From Bacteroidota bacterium (GTDB lineage: Bacteria; Bacteroidota; Bacteroidia; Chitinophagales; Saprospiraceae), in NCBI GenBank assembly GCA_024277695.1, contig JAJRUR010000142.1, positions 1 through 14,836 of the forward strand: 14,836 nt of DNA, in the 5' to 3' direction. Positions 1 to 7,916 of this stretch are shown here, piece by piece (position 1 is the stretch's first letter; each line of letters starts with the position of its first letter). The notes under the pieces are model-generated. The model ran no database searches. It saw only the letters and a program-made list of their open reading frames with translations, and was not told the origin of the DNA. Position numbers and translations under genes: made by a program.

Positions 1-239
1 AAACAAAAATTGATTATGATAACTGCCGATGGAATTCGCCAGTTATAAAAAAATGTTTTGGTGTCGAAGAGTGGGCATCTTAGTAAGTTGGAGGGGAAAC
101 AGAATTTGTAAGGATTAGACAATAATCCAAACAATAATCAGCGTAAATAAATAACATCGAGTTCTACTCCCCTGCACACAATCCGGTACTATGCAAAAGC
201 CAAATGCTTAATTTTTTGCGTAGAGAGCGGTGCGGATTA
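1..239. other. Non-coding stretch at left edge, downstream of atpC
   Basis: I see no convincing gene here. One plus-strand frame is open from the window edge to a TAG at 81-83 and could be the last 26 or so codons of a gene starting outside the window, but it matches nothing I recognise. The minus strand downstream of atpC has many stops in all frames and no obvious GC-rich stem followed by a T run, so no terminator for the atpDC unit can be called with confidence. Confidence 0.4.
19..46. other. Imperfect hairpin, possible terminator or gene-end structure
   Basis: ATAACTG at 19-25 is the exact reverse complement of CAGTTAT at 40-46. After a C/C mismatch the stem can continue with CGA (27-29) against TCG (36-38), leaving a six-base loop. 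On the plus strand it is followed by seven A, so on the minus strand the T run comes before the stem and not after it, which is the wrong order for a standard terminator of atpDC. Its role is unknown. Confidence 0.3.
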
Positions 240-485
240 TTATTCGGATAGTCCCTGTACTAGTAGAGATACTTCATTATTCAATACTTCGATAAATCCT
301 TTTTCGATTTGAAAACGTTTTTCTCCATCTGAAGTAATCAGTCGTACTTCGCCTTTGAGCAGTGCTGAGACTATAGGAGCGTGATGCTCCAATATCTCAA
401 ACTGTCCTGAGGTGCCAGGTACTTTTACAGAGCTAACATCTCCATCGAAATATTCTTGATCCGGTGTCAGGACGACTAGTCGCAT
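240..485 (-). CDS. atpC: F1 ATP synthase subunit epsilon (short form)
   Basis: This is the epsilon subunit of the F1 part of the F-type ATP synthase, which sits on the gamma subunit in the central stalk and couples rotation to catalysis. The 81-residue product covers only the N-terminal beta-sandwich domain: it opens with MRLVVLTPDQEYFDGDV and has the typical G-x-F-x-I-L-x-x-H-A-P-I-V stretch at about residues 27-40. The C-terminal two-helix domain of the roughly 130-140-residue bacterial form is absent; short epsilon subunits are common in Bacteroidota, so I read this as complete and not truncated. It starts with ATG, 21 bases after the atpD stop, and is probably translated from the same mRNA. 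Without the C-terminal helices, the helix-insertion type of ATPase inhibition seen in other bacteria should not operate. Confidence 0.93.
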   Translation of the reverse strand: MRLVVLTPDQEYFDGDVSSVKVPGTSGQFEILEHHAPIVSALLKGEVRLITSDGEKRFQIEKGFIEVLNNEVSLLVQGLSE

Positions 486-506
486 ATAGTGATGATTTGG
501 TTTGGT

Positions 507-2024
507 TTATGCATTGGCCTCAGCCAATATTTTTTTGCCTTTTTCGATAGCATCTTCAATAGTTCCCACTAAGTTAAAAGCGGCTTCGGGATACTCATCG
601 ACCTCTCCATCCAAGATCATATTAAATCCTTTGATCGTATCTTCAATAGATACAAGTACACCTTGTAAGCCTGTAAACTGTTCGGCTACATGGAAAGGTT
701 GTGAAAGGAAGCGTTGGACGCGTCGAGCGCGATGTACGACCAGTTTGTCCTCTTCGGACAATTCTTCCATCCCGAGTATGGCTATGATGTCTTGTAGTTC
801 TTTATACCGTTGTAAGATATGAATGACTCGCTGTGCCGTATTGTAGTGTTCTTCTCCAATGACATTGGGGTCGAGGATACGAGAAGTACTATCTAAGGGA
901 TCTACTGCCGGATAGATACCCAAAGAAGCCAACTTACGACTCAGTACCGTTGTAGCATCTAAGTGCGCAAATGTAGTAGCAGGTGCCGGATCCGTTAAGT
1001 CATCTGCAGGTACATATACTGCTTGGACTGAGGTAATCGATCCCCGCTTAGTAGAAGTAATCCGCTCCTGCATAATACCCATCTCCGTGGCTAGAGTAGG
1101 TTGATATCCTACAGCTGATGGCATCCGGCCGAGAAGCGCAGACACCTCAGATCCCGCTTGGGTAAATCTAAAAATATTATCTACAAAGAATAGAATATCA
1201 CGTCCTCCATTTGGATCACTCAGATCACCATCGCGATAATATTCGGCCATGGTCAGTCCTGAAAGTGCCACACGTGCACGTGCTCCGGGTGGTTCATTCA
1301 TTTGTCCAAAAACCAGTGTTGCCTTGGAGGTTTTTAGTGCTTCCAAATCGACCTTACTCAGATCCCATCCTCCTTCTTCCATCGACTCTTTAAACTCCGA
1401 ACCGTAGTTGATTACATCCGATTCCAAAAATTCTCGCAGCAAATCATTTCCTTCACGGGTTCGCTCACCTACACCGGCAAATACAGAAATTCCCTCATAA
1501 GCCTTGGCGATATTATTGACCAACTCCATAATGAGTACTGTCTTGCCAACCCCGGCACCGCCAAACAAACCAATCTTTCCACCCTTGGAATAGGGCTCGA
1601 TCAAGTCAATGACTTTGATACCGGTAAATAGTACTTCTGACTCTGTGGATAAGTCTTCAAAAGCCGGTGGGTTTCTGTGTATCGGATAGGCATCATCCCC
1701 TTTTGTGACTTCTCCGATTCCATCAACTGCATCTCCCACTACATTAAACAATCGCCCTTTGATCGCCTCACCGACAGGCATCGAGATCGGCTTACCTAGG
1801 TCTACTACATCCATACCGCGCTGAAGACCATCCGTTGCATCCATGGCCACCGTGCGCACACTATCTTCTCCTAAGTGTTTCTGCACTTCCAATACCAGTG
1901 TGCCTGCTGTACCACGATCTATGGTCAAAGCATTATAAATATCAGGAAGTTTAGAACCTTCACTTGAAAAACTTACATCCACTACAGGACCGATGACTTG
2001 CTTTACTTTTCCAATATTTGCCAT
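507..2024 (-). CDS. atpD: F1 ATP synthase catalytic subunit beta
   Basis: This is the catalytic beta subunit of F1, which makes or hydrolyses ATP at the alpha/beta interfaces on the cytoplasmic side of the membrane. With the ATG at 2024 it is 505 residues. Visible motifs are the P-loop GGAGVGKT at residues 155-162, the GERTREGND segment with the catalytic glutamate at about 187, and a DELSEED-loop variant (MEELSEED) in the C-terminal domain. An insertion of roughly 30 residues after the catalytic loop, rich in acidic and aromatic residues, makes it longer than the usual 460-480 and is typical of Bacteroidota. The frame stays open upstream to a GTG at 2060, but the N-terminus MANIGKVKQVIGPVVDV matches the family exactly, so the ATG is preferred. 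A -7 box lies 66-73 bases upstream. The genes for the other ATP synthase subunits are not in the window; a separate atpDC pair is usual in this phylum. Confidence 0.97.
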   Translation of the reverse strand: MANIGKVKQVIGPVVDVSFSSEGSKLPDIYNALTIDRGTAGTLVLEVQKHLGEDSVRTVAMDATDGLQRGMDVVDLGKPISMPVGEAIKGRLFNVVGDAVDGIGEVTKGDDAYPIHRNPPAFEDLSTESEVLFTGIKVIDLIEPYSKGGKIGLFGGAGVGKTVLIMELVNNIAKAYEGISVFAGVGERTREGNDLLREFLESDVINYGSEFKESMEEGGWDLSKVDLEALKTSKATLVFGQMNEPPGARARVALSGLTMAEYYRDGDLSDPNGGRDILFFVDNIFRFTQAGSEVSALLGRMPSAVGYQPTLATEMGIMQERITSTKRGSITSVQAVYVPADDLTDPAPATTFAHLDATTVLSRKLASLGIYPAVDPLDSTSRILDPNVIGEEHYNTAQRVIHILQRYKELQDIIAILGMEELSEEDKLVVHRARRVQRFLSQPFHVAEQFTGLQGVLVSIEDTIKGFNMILDGEVDEYPEAAFNLVGTIEDAIEKGKKILAEANA

Positions 2025-2089
2025 ATCTTTTTTAAACTTTTTAGAGCCGGTGAAGTACACCGCATTTATAATTTTTCCAAATTCAGCCG

Positions 2090-2117
2090 CAAATGTACGC
2101 TTCTATACTAAATCAAG
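2090..2117 (-). promoter_or_regulatory. Candidate Bacteroidota promoter of atpDC
   Basis: On the minus strand TACATTTG (2097-2090) matches the TAnnTTTG -7 consensus of Bacteroidota primary-sigma promoters. A CTTG at 2117-2114, 16 bases further upstream, could serve as a weak -33 element (consensus TTTG). Transcription would begin roughly 60 bases before the atpD ATG. It fits the absence of any closer gene upstream, but it rests on pattern match alone. Confidence 0.5.
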
Positions 2118-2192
2118 CTTCATATTGGGCTACAAATTTTCAAAAAAAATATCGATCCGCTCTGTAGAGAAAAAATGCCGTAATCCGCCGAG

Positions 2193-3212
2193 TTAGGCGC
2201 GACTTTCAAGAAATTTTTTGGCTTTCTTGTGGCCGAGTGCGGCAGATTCTTTTATGGATTTGAGAAATCCTTTTTTGCCGATCTCTTTGCGGATGATGCC
2301 TTGCAAATAGAGGATGTCTGACTTTTTGGCTTTGCCTTGGGCTTCGGGCAGTTCTAATGCCTTCTCCAACCAGAGGAGTGCAGTCTCTTCTTGACCGTTA
2401 CGGAACAAGAGTTGGGCATAGTTATAGTAATCATGCCGTCGCCAAGCATAGTTTGGATTGTCACGGTCAAACTGTCGATTGCATAAAAATTTTAGATCAA
2501 ATAATGCTTTTTCGACTTGATCAAGTTGGAGATGGTTTTGTGCTTTGAGGCGTCTTGCTTGCCAGTATATGGGCTGGAGTGCAATTGACTTTTTTGTGAC
2601 CAGATCGAGATCATCTATTGCCCTTTGGTATTCTTTTTTGATGATGTGTATTTTTGCTCGACCATAATAGGCCTCAGGTATGCCATCATCGATTGCTATG
2701 CATTTATTAAAATCGCGCATTGCATCGGTATATTTTTTGAGCAAGAGCTGCACATAGCCTCGTTTTTCGTAGGCTGCAGCATGTTTGTCGTATTTTTCTA
2801 TAGCCTCACTCAAGGCGGAAATTGCCTCTTCTTCTTTGCCTTTTATATCTAAGAGTTCCAGACCTTTGAGGTAATTACGCACTACGGTTTTTTCGCTATT
2901 GGGTATGATGTCTGTATAGTTTTTGAGCTTGCCATTATCAATCAACCAAGCACCCACTCTACCGGTGACAGCAAATTGTGCACAGTACTCCAATAGGGCT
3001 ACCGTATTGCGCCAGCTTTTTTCCAAAGCATGGAGTACCTTGCGCTTAATCAAAAGGCTCATATCATCGTCTATAAATATTTCGTCGATGTCCAGCAAAA
3101 TATCACCCCTATAAAAATTTTCCGTCCTATGTGCATACAACTCTTTGATCTTATCATAGCTGCGCCGACTATTGAAGTCAAATCTGCCTTGGAGGATAAT
3201 CTTTTTATGCAT
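2193..3212 (-). CDS. TPR-repeat protein of unknown function
   Basis: The protein is 339 residues from the ATG at 3212. A longer reading to 3266 would need a TTG start and adds a low-complexity leader, so it is less likely. Residues about 111-275 contain tetratricopeptide repeats: successive helix pairs with the A-x-x-x-x-x-x-A-I spacing, such as EEEAISALSEAIEKY and YTDAMRDFNKCIAI, each followed by the next A-x-Y or A-Y-Y helix. The first 100 residues form a separate region beginning MHKKIILQGRFDF that I do not recognise by name. No signal peptide or membrane segment is visible, so it is probably cytoplasmic and binds other proteins through the repeats. The C-terminus is rich in lysine. It lies 168 bases upstream of atpD on the same strand, with a separate promoter candidate between them, so co-transcription with atpDC is not needed. 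Confidence 0.8.
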   Translation of the reverse strand: MHKKIILQGRFDFNSRRSYDKIKELYAHRTENFYRGDILLDIDEIFIDDDMSLLIKRKVLHALEKSWRNTVALLEYCAQFAVTGRVGAWLIDNGKLKNYTDIIPNSEKTVVRNYLKGLELLDIKGKEEEAISALSEAIEKYDKHAAAYEKRGYVQLLLKKYTDAMRDFNKCIAIDDGIPEAYYGRAKIHIIKKEYQRAIDDLDLVTKKSIALQPIYWQARRLKAQNHLQLDQVEKALFDLKFLCNRQFDRDNPNYAWRRHDYYNYAQLLFRNGQEETALLWLEKALELPEAQGKAKKSDILYLQGIIRKEIGKKGFLKSIKESAALGHKKAKKFLESRA

Positions 3213-3296
3213 TCGTTGGTTGTTTTTTGAAGGTGGCAGAATTATTTGACTAGTTATGGAGTGCAAGAATTGTGCCGATGGTTATAGACTATGATA

Positions 3297-3304
3297 CAAA
3301 GATA
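3297..3304 (-). promoter_or_regulatory. Candidate -7 element for the TPR gene
   Basis: On the minus strand the sequence TATCTTTG matches TAnnTTTG and lies 84 bases upstream of the preferred ATG at 3212. I see no good TTTG or TTG at the expected -33 distance, so this is a half-supported promoter. Confidence 0.35.
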
Positions 3305-3373
3305 GAAAATAATATATGATTATGGTACTAAGTAATTGATTTTGTGCCATTAATCACATAAATAAGGACTGGA

Positions 3374-4396
3374 TTATATCCATACTTTTCCGCCCTCGGA
3401 ACAGTTCTTGCAGATGTCGATACGATCTCTACCTACGAGTATTTTTTCTCTAAAAGTCCGATAGCGATCACCCTCCCAGATTTCATCAAAACTTTGATCC
3501 TTCAAACTACCGAATCGATGCGTTGCGTCTTTGTCAAAACAACAAGGAATTACATAGCCGTCCCAAGTAATCACACATCCATGCCAGAGCTTCCAACAGT
3601 GATTGGCCAGCTTGTTTTTTAGCTCGTATGTACCATCTTTCAGTTTTCGGTATCGACTGTATTTGTCCAAGGTTGGTATGAGGGGGTTTCCGTTTTTGTA
3701 ATCATAGACCTGTGCTGTTTTGAGTTTGACTTCGTCTATACCTATTTCATTGGCTAGTCGATATAGCTCGTCTATTTGGTGCTCATTTGGGCGTACTACC
3801 AAAAATTGAAAAATGGTATGCGGAGTATTGCTACCTAGTTTTTTTTTCCAACGGATTATATTGCGCGCTCCTTGCAAGACATTTTCGAGATTGCCTTCTT
3901 TGCGGTATTGTTCATAGACTTCTTGGGTAGTACCATCTACTGAAATGATGAGCCTATCCAGGCCAGAACGAACGGTCTTTTCGGCTAGTCTATCCGTCAA
4001 AAAGTGTCCATTGGTCGAGCTGATGGTATAGATCTTTTTTGAATGGGCATAATGCACCATATCCAGAAAATCCGGGTTGATATAGGGTTCTCCTTGGAAG
4101 TAAAAAATTAAGTATATGAGTCGGTCTGCGAGTTGGTCTATGCTTTTTGTAAAAAAATCTTTCTTTAGATTGCCGGTAGATCTGCTAAAATTACGAAGAC
4201 CGCTAGGACATTCAGGACAGTGAAGGTTACATGCAGTAGTTGGTTCTATAGAAACGGTCATCGGCTTACCCCAATGCAAGTTGTACCCGGTCCACTTTGC
4301 AATATAATAAGAACTCACTAACGCACAGACGTTGGCAATGCGCTGCAAAGTCATTTTGGACAAAAAATTGTACACATCGCTCAGGGATATCCTCAT
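3374..4396 (-). CDS. Radical SAM / SPASM domain protein
   Basis: The 340-residue protein has the radical SAM cluster motif C56-x3-C60-x2-C63 (CNLHCPEC), a QGEP glycine motif at 101-104, and the strand IISVDG near 150-155, as expected for the core barrel that binds a 4Fe-4S cluster and S-adenosylmethionine. The C-terminal part is a SPASM-type auxiliary cluster domain with C267, C274, the pair C285-C286, and C329-x2-C332. SPASM enzymes often modify peptides or act in cofactor maturation, but the substrate cannot be read from sequence. No small precursor-peptide gene or export gene lies beside it, and it stands alone between the TPR gene and the divergent moxR operon. The N-terminal 45 residues before the barrel include a hydrophobic, tyrosine-rich stretch that may associate with the membrane or a partner. 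The start is an ATG; a second in-frame ATG 14 codons in is possible. Confidence 0.88.
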   Translation of the reverse strand: MRISLSDVYNFLSKMTLQRIANVCALVSSYYIAKWTGYNLHWGKPMTVSIEPTTACNLHCPECPSGLRNFSRSTGNLKKDFFTKSIDQLADRLIYLIFYFQGEPYINPDFLDMVHYAHSKKIYTISSTNGHFLTDRLAEKTVRSGLDRLIISVDGTTQEVYEQYRKEGNLENVLQGARNIIRWKKKLGSNTPHTIFQFLVVRPNEHQIDELYRLANEIGIDEVKLKTAQVYDYKNGNPLIPTLDKYSRYRKLKDGTYELKNKLANHCWKLWHGCVITWDGYVIPCCFDKDATHRFGSLKDQSFDEIWEGDRYRTFREKILVGRDRIDICKNCSEGGKVWI

Positions 4397-4419
4397 CGGG
4401 CTATTTTGATCATAAAGTA

Positions 4420-4427
4420 CAAAATTA
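4420..4427 (-). promoter_or_regulatory. Candidate -7 element for the radical SAM gene
   Basis: TAATTTTG on the minus strand matches TAnnTTTG and lies 23 bases before the ATG at 4396, giving a short leader. No clear -33 TTTG is present at 17-21 bases further upstream. For the divergent moxR gene the nearest match is TAACTTTT at 4513-4520, which deviates at the final G, so I do not call it. Confidence 0.35.
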
Positions 4428-4585
4428 AACTTTATTCGCTATTTGGTTTGACTTAGGAGGGGCACTCGTTACTTGGGGGGGATGATTTCCCAATTCAGCG
4501 TTAATACCATGTTAACTTTTCTATCTTCATTTTTTTCAAAGATTAAAAATGGTGATATTAGCGCGTTTTTAAAAATGGAAAGATT

Positions 4586-5584
4586 ATGCATACAGCACAA
4601 GACATCGAAATACTAAATCAAAAAGTACAGGCAGAAGCTAGATTTACGGATTTGATCCAAGAAGAAGCATCAAAGATTATCGTCGGACAAGAGCATATGC
4701 TGAGCCGTCTGATGATCGGATTGTTGACCAATGGACATGTCCTGTTGGAGGGATTGCCGGGACTTGCAAAAACGCTGGCGATACGCACGCTTGCACGACT
4801 GGTAGATGCTTCTTTTCAGCGTGTACAGTTTACACCGGATCTGCTACCGGCAGACATAGTGGGTACTATGATTTTTAATCCGGGCAAGCATGAGTTTATG
4901 GTAGAGAAAGGACCCATTTTTGCTAATTTTATCCTCGCCGACGAAATCAATCGAGCTCCTGCCAAAGTGCAGTCGGCTCTCCTCGAAGCTATGCAAGAGC
5001 GTCAGGTTACCATCGCAAAAGAATCCTATCGTTTGGAAGAGCCTTTTCTAGTGCTCGCGACGCAAAATCCGATCGAGCAAGAAGGTACTTATCCCCTCCC
5101 CGAGGCCCAAGTAGATCGATTTATGCTCAAAGTAAAAGTGGACTACCCCAATCGTGCTGAAGAACGCATCATTATGCAGCGAAATCTCCAAGGGATGCCT
5201 TTTGACCAAATAAAACCGGTGGTCAGTAAAGATCAAATTTTGAGCGCTCGATCCATAGTACGGAGTATCTATATGGACGAAAAAATAGAACAATACATCT
5301 TGGACATCGTATTTGCTACACGTGACCCAAAAGCAGGTGGGATGGAAGAGCTCGCACCACTTATTCTTTTTGGCGCTTCTCCACGCGCCAGTATCAATCT
5401 GGCGATGGCTTCCAAAGCGCATGCTTTTCTAAACAAAAGAGCTTATGTCATACCCGAGGATGTACGGCAAGTAGCCATGGATGTCATGAGACATCGCGTA
5501 GGACTCTCTTATGAGGCTGAAGCCGAAAATATGACACAAGATGATATCATCCATAAGGTCCTCAATCGAATAGAAGTACCCTAA
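4586..5584 (+). CDS. MoxR-family AAA+ ATPase
   Basis: This is a MoxR-type AAA+ ATPase of 332 residues, a family that acts as a chaperone-like motor working with von Willebrand factor A (vWA) proteins. Visible motifs are Walker A GLPGLAKT at residues 56-63, Walker B ILADE at 116-120, sensor-1 region LATQNP near 147-152, and the downstream VDRF arginine at about 168. The C-terminal third is the helical lid. It is cytoplasmic, with no membrane segment. It is the first gene of a tight plus-strand operon, 17 bases before the DUF58 gene, and the order MoxR, DUF58, BatD-like, BatA, BatB is the classic arrangement in Bacteroidota. In Bacteroides fragilis the bat genes have been linked to aerotolerance; the substrate of the ATPase is unknown. 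The start is the first ATG of the frame after an AT-rich leader. Confidence 0.95.
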   Translation: MHTAQDIEILNQKVQAEARFTDLIQEEASKIIVGQEHMLSRLMIGLLTNGHVLLEGLPGLAKTLAIRTLARLVDASFQRVQFTPDLLPADIVGTMIFNPGKHEFMVEKGPIFANFILADEINRAPAKVQSALLEAMQERQVTIAKESYRLEEPFLVLATQNPIEQEGTYPLPEAQVDRFMLKVKVDYPNRAEERIIMQRNLQGMPFDQIKPVVSKDQILSARSIVRSIYMDEKIEQYILDIVFATRDPKAGGMEELAPLILFGASPRASINLAMASKAHAFLNKRAYVIPEDVRQVAMDVMRHRVGLSYEAEAENMTQDDIIHKVLNRIEVP

Positions 5585-5601
5585 TAGAACTACACACTCC
5601 T

Positions 5602-6471
5602 ATGGAAACTTCCGAATTGCTCAAAAAAGTCCGAAAGATAGAAATCAAAACTAAGGGTTTGAGCAGGCATCTTTTTTCAGGCGAATATCATTCGGTGTTC
5701 AAAGGACGGGGAATGTCTTTTAGCGAAGTACGAAGCTATCAATATGGTGATGATGTACGAAACATCGACTGGAATGTTACCGCCAGAACCGGAGACCCGC
5801 ACATCAAAATCTTTGAAGAGGAGCGAGAGCTCACCATGATGCTGCTCATCGATGTAAGCCGATCGGTCTATTATGGCAGTGGCGAACAGACCAAAGTAGA
5901 GTTTATCACTGAACTCGCCGCTGTACTCGCTTTTGCTGCCATCCAAAACAATGACAAAGTAGGACTCATTATGTACTCGGATCATGTTGAAAAATATATC
6001 CCCGCAAAAAAAGGAAAAAAACACATCCTACGCATCATTCGAGAAATGATCAATTTTGAGCCCAAAGCTGTCGCTACCGATATGGCTGTAGCACTTCAAT
6101 ATCTCAATAATGTCATCAAAAAAAGATGTATCTGTTTTTTGCTTTCCGATTTTATTGCCGATGATTACGAAAAACCTTTACGCTTAGTCGCTCGGCGTCA
6201 TGATCTGATCGCTATTAAGGTTTTTGATCCCGCCGAACAACTGCTCCCGCAGGCAGGGCTAGTCCGGGTACGAGATGCCGAAAGTGGTAAGATTATGGTT
6301 GTCGATACTTCGTCAGAAGAGTTTCGAGCGGCGTATCAAAAACGTTTTGAAAGTATCAAGGACAGTTTCAAAACACTTTTCAAAAAAAATGGTGTAGATA
6401 CTATCGCGTTGGATGTCACTAAGTCCTATATCAAAGTCCTTTTACAGTTTTTCAAACAAAGACAAAAATGA
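5602..6471 (+). CDS. DUF58 family vWA-like protein
   Basis: The product has 289 residues and the DUF58 signature near the N-terminus: F-K-G-R-G-x-x-F-S-E-V-R-x-Y-x-x-G-D-D-V-R-x-I-D-W-N at about residues 33-58, followed by AR. A vWA-type metal-binding start, DVSRS, is at residues 84-88. DUF58 proteins are encoded next to MoxR ATPases almost everywhere and are thought to be partners or adaptors in the same complex. No signal peptide or membrane helix is visible, so it is probably cytoplasmic and may dock on the membrane components encoded downstream. The stop overlaps the next start by four bases (ATGA), which suggests translational coupling. A second in-frame ATG directly follows the first ATG of the next gene. 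Confidence 0.93.
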   Translation: METSELLKKVRKIEIKTKGLSRHLFSGEYHSVFKGRGMSFSEVRSYQYGDDVRNIDWNVTARTGDPHIKIFEEERELTMMLLIDVSRSVYYGSGEQTKVEFITELAAVLAFAAIQNNDKVGLIMYSDHVEKYIPAKKGKKHILRIIREMINFEPKAVATDMAVALQYLNNVIKKRCICFLLSDFIADDYEKPLRLVARRHDLIAIKVFDPAEQLLPQAGLVRVRDAESGKIMVVDTSSEEFRAAYQKRFESIKDSFKTLFKKNGVDTIALDVTKSYIKVLLQFFKQRQK

Positions 6472-7916
6472 TGCGGTGGATATTTATTTTGCTCTTTGGT
6501 ATTTTGCTTAGCTCTGTTGGTGCTCAGCAGAATACCATGTATCTCATCATAGATACCTCACAAATGCAGATCGGAGAAGCCCGGGAGATGACCCTCGAAT
6601 TGGTGACCGATCAGCCACTCCCTATCAATGAAGATTGGGCGCGTACTTTTGTGGACTCTACAGCTTACATGGGACGAGATACCCAGCTCATCATCGGCTC
6701 AGATCATTTTGAAATATTGGACGAATCCAAATGGACTTCGAAACGTCAACAAGGAAACAAATATTTATCTCAAAAAATGTTTAAATATACGGTTTGGAAG
6801 GATGGACTCTATTTTATCCCGCCTTTTGGTATTACGCTCCATACCAAAGATAGCACAGAGACTTTGCGCATCCCCGGCTATCATTTTTTGACATTTACGC
6901 CGATAGATACTACTATCCAAGGACTAGCACCGATCAGGGGTATCGAAAAAACATCTTTTGACTTCAGTCAAATAAAGAAAAAAATAAGACGATTTGCTTT
7001 TCTAAAATTCGTACTGGCTCTTCTGATGCTCACAGGTATCATTAGCTTGTTTCGCAAATCACCCAAAAGAAACATCGAACGCATCGCAATTGCTTATACG
7101 GCGTACTTACAATCAAAGCTCAAGGAACTTAAGTCGGGCAGGTTAGAGTCCCAAAAAGAAAAGTATTCGGAGATGAGCCGCATATTGCGGATCGCTCTAG
7201 AGCAAAAATACAAACTCCCTGCTATGGAGATGACCACCTCGATGATCCAAAATAAACTAACGAAGATGGCTACGAGTGACCATTATATGGAAAGCTTACT
7301 AGCGATTATGCAACGCTCGGACGAGGTCAAATATGCCAAAGCAACAGAATCAGATGAGCAACTGACCAAGGATATAACTCTCGCCGAGCAGATAGCTCTC
7401 CATTATGTGGATTCGGAAGCAGTTATAGAACTACCGGCTATGGAGGTCAAACAAATCGATCCGCAACTATACGAACAAAAACGCATCGAATCCTATCATA
7501 TCTCTACCCCTAATGTCCGCTGGATGGGTGGCTTAATAGATACCGCAGTGTTGCTTGGGTTAGCCCTGATTATTTTTATACCGTTTGGATATTTAGCTTA
7601 TTTTGGATATTTTTTGGAGCACTTGAGTACAGAAGATTATCTCATGGCAGGAGGATGGATGTTGTTGCTCTATATATATTATTTTGCACTGGGTCACTCA
7701 TGGAGAGGCAGAACGATAGGAAAGAAAGTCATGGGAAGTTATCTGGTAGATATAGATGATGACAGGCTTTCGGTATCCAAAGCTTTGTGGAGAGTTTTGG
7801 CGAAACTGGGCAGTATACTCTTTTTGTTGATAGGGATTTTTTGGATACACAGAAGTACATATCGCCAGGCGTGGCATGATACTGTAGTAAAAAGTTTTGT
7901 AGTACATAAGTCATGA
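6468..7916 (+). CDS. BatD-like membrane protein fused to an RDD domain
   Basis: The 482-residue protein begins with a signal peptide (hydrophobic core at residues 4-17, likely cut after SVGA at 19). A periplasmic domain of about 150 residues follows, then a transmembrane helix at about 176-195. The cytoplasmic segment at about 235-292 has the pattern found in the tails of BatD/DUF4381-like proteins: SRILRIALEQKYKLPAMEMTT, then a stretch ending in DEVKYAKA. The C-terminus, about 350-480, is an RDD domain: R351 and D358 open it, helices lie near 360-380, 392-408 and 446-461, TIGKK is at 416-420, and W469-H470-D471 (in QAWHDT) closes it. Its position between DUF58 and BatA, with four-base overlaps on both sides, supports membership of the Bat complex. 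The RDD part is unusual for a BatD-like protein and its role, perhaps transport or anchoring, is inference. Confidence 0.82.
   Translation: MMRWIFILLFGILLSSVGAQQNTMYLIIDTSQMQIGEAREMTLELVTDQPLPINEDWARTFVDSTAYMGRDTQLIIGSDHFEILDESKWTSKRQQGNKYLSQKMFKYTVWKDGLYFIPPFGITLHTKDSTETLRIPGYHFLTFTPIDTTIQGLAPIRGIEKTSFDFSQIKKKIRRFAFLKFVLALLMLTGIISLFRKSPKRNIERIAIAYTAYLQSKLKELKSGRLESQKEKYSEMSRILRIALEQKYKLPAMEMTTSMIQNKLTKMATSDHYMESLLAIMQRSDEVKYAKATESDEQLTKDITLAEQIALHYVDSEAVIELPAMEVKQIDPQLYEQKRIESYHISTPNVRWMGGLIDTAVLLGLALIIFIPFGYLAYFGYFLEHLSTEDYLMAGGWMLLLYIYYFALGHSWRGRTIGKKVMGSYLVDIDDDRLSVSKALWRVLAKLGSILFLLIGIFWIHRSTYRQAWHDTVVKSFVVHKS

Noticed and set aside
1..83. Plus-strand frame open from the window edge to TAG, possible 3' end of an upstream gene.
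   Set aside because: Only about 26 codons are visible, nothing is recognisable, and a hairpin lies within it; an open frame of this length at an edge can occur by chance.
2025..2060. Twelve-residue N-terminal extension of atpD from a GTG at 2060.
   Set aside because: The family N-terminus begins at the ATG at 2024, and the extension has no counterpart in beta subunits.
3213..3266. Longer TPR protein starting at 3266.
   Set aside because: It would use a TTG start and add a low-complexity leader; the ATG at 3212 gives a sensible N-terminus.
4489..4585. Promoter for the moxR operon with TAACTTTT at 4513-4520.
   Set aside because: The last base deviates from TAnnTTTG and no TTTG or TTG lies at the expected distance upstream.
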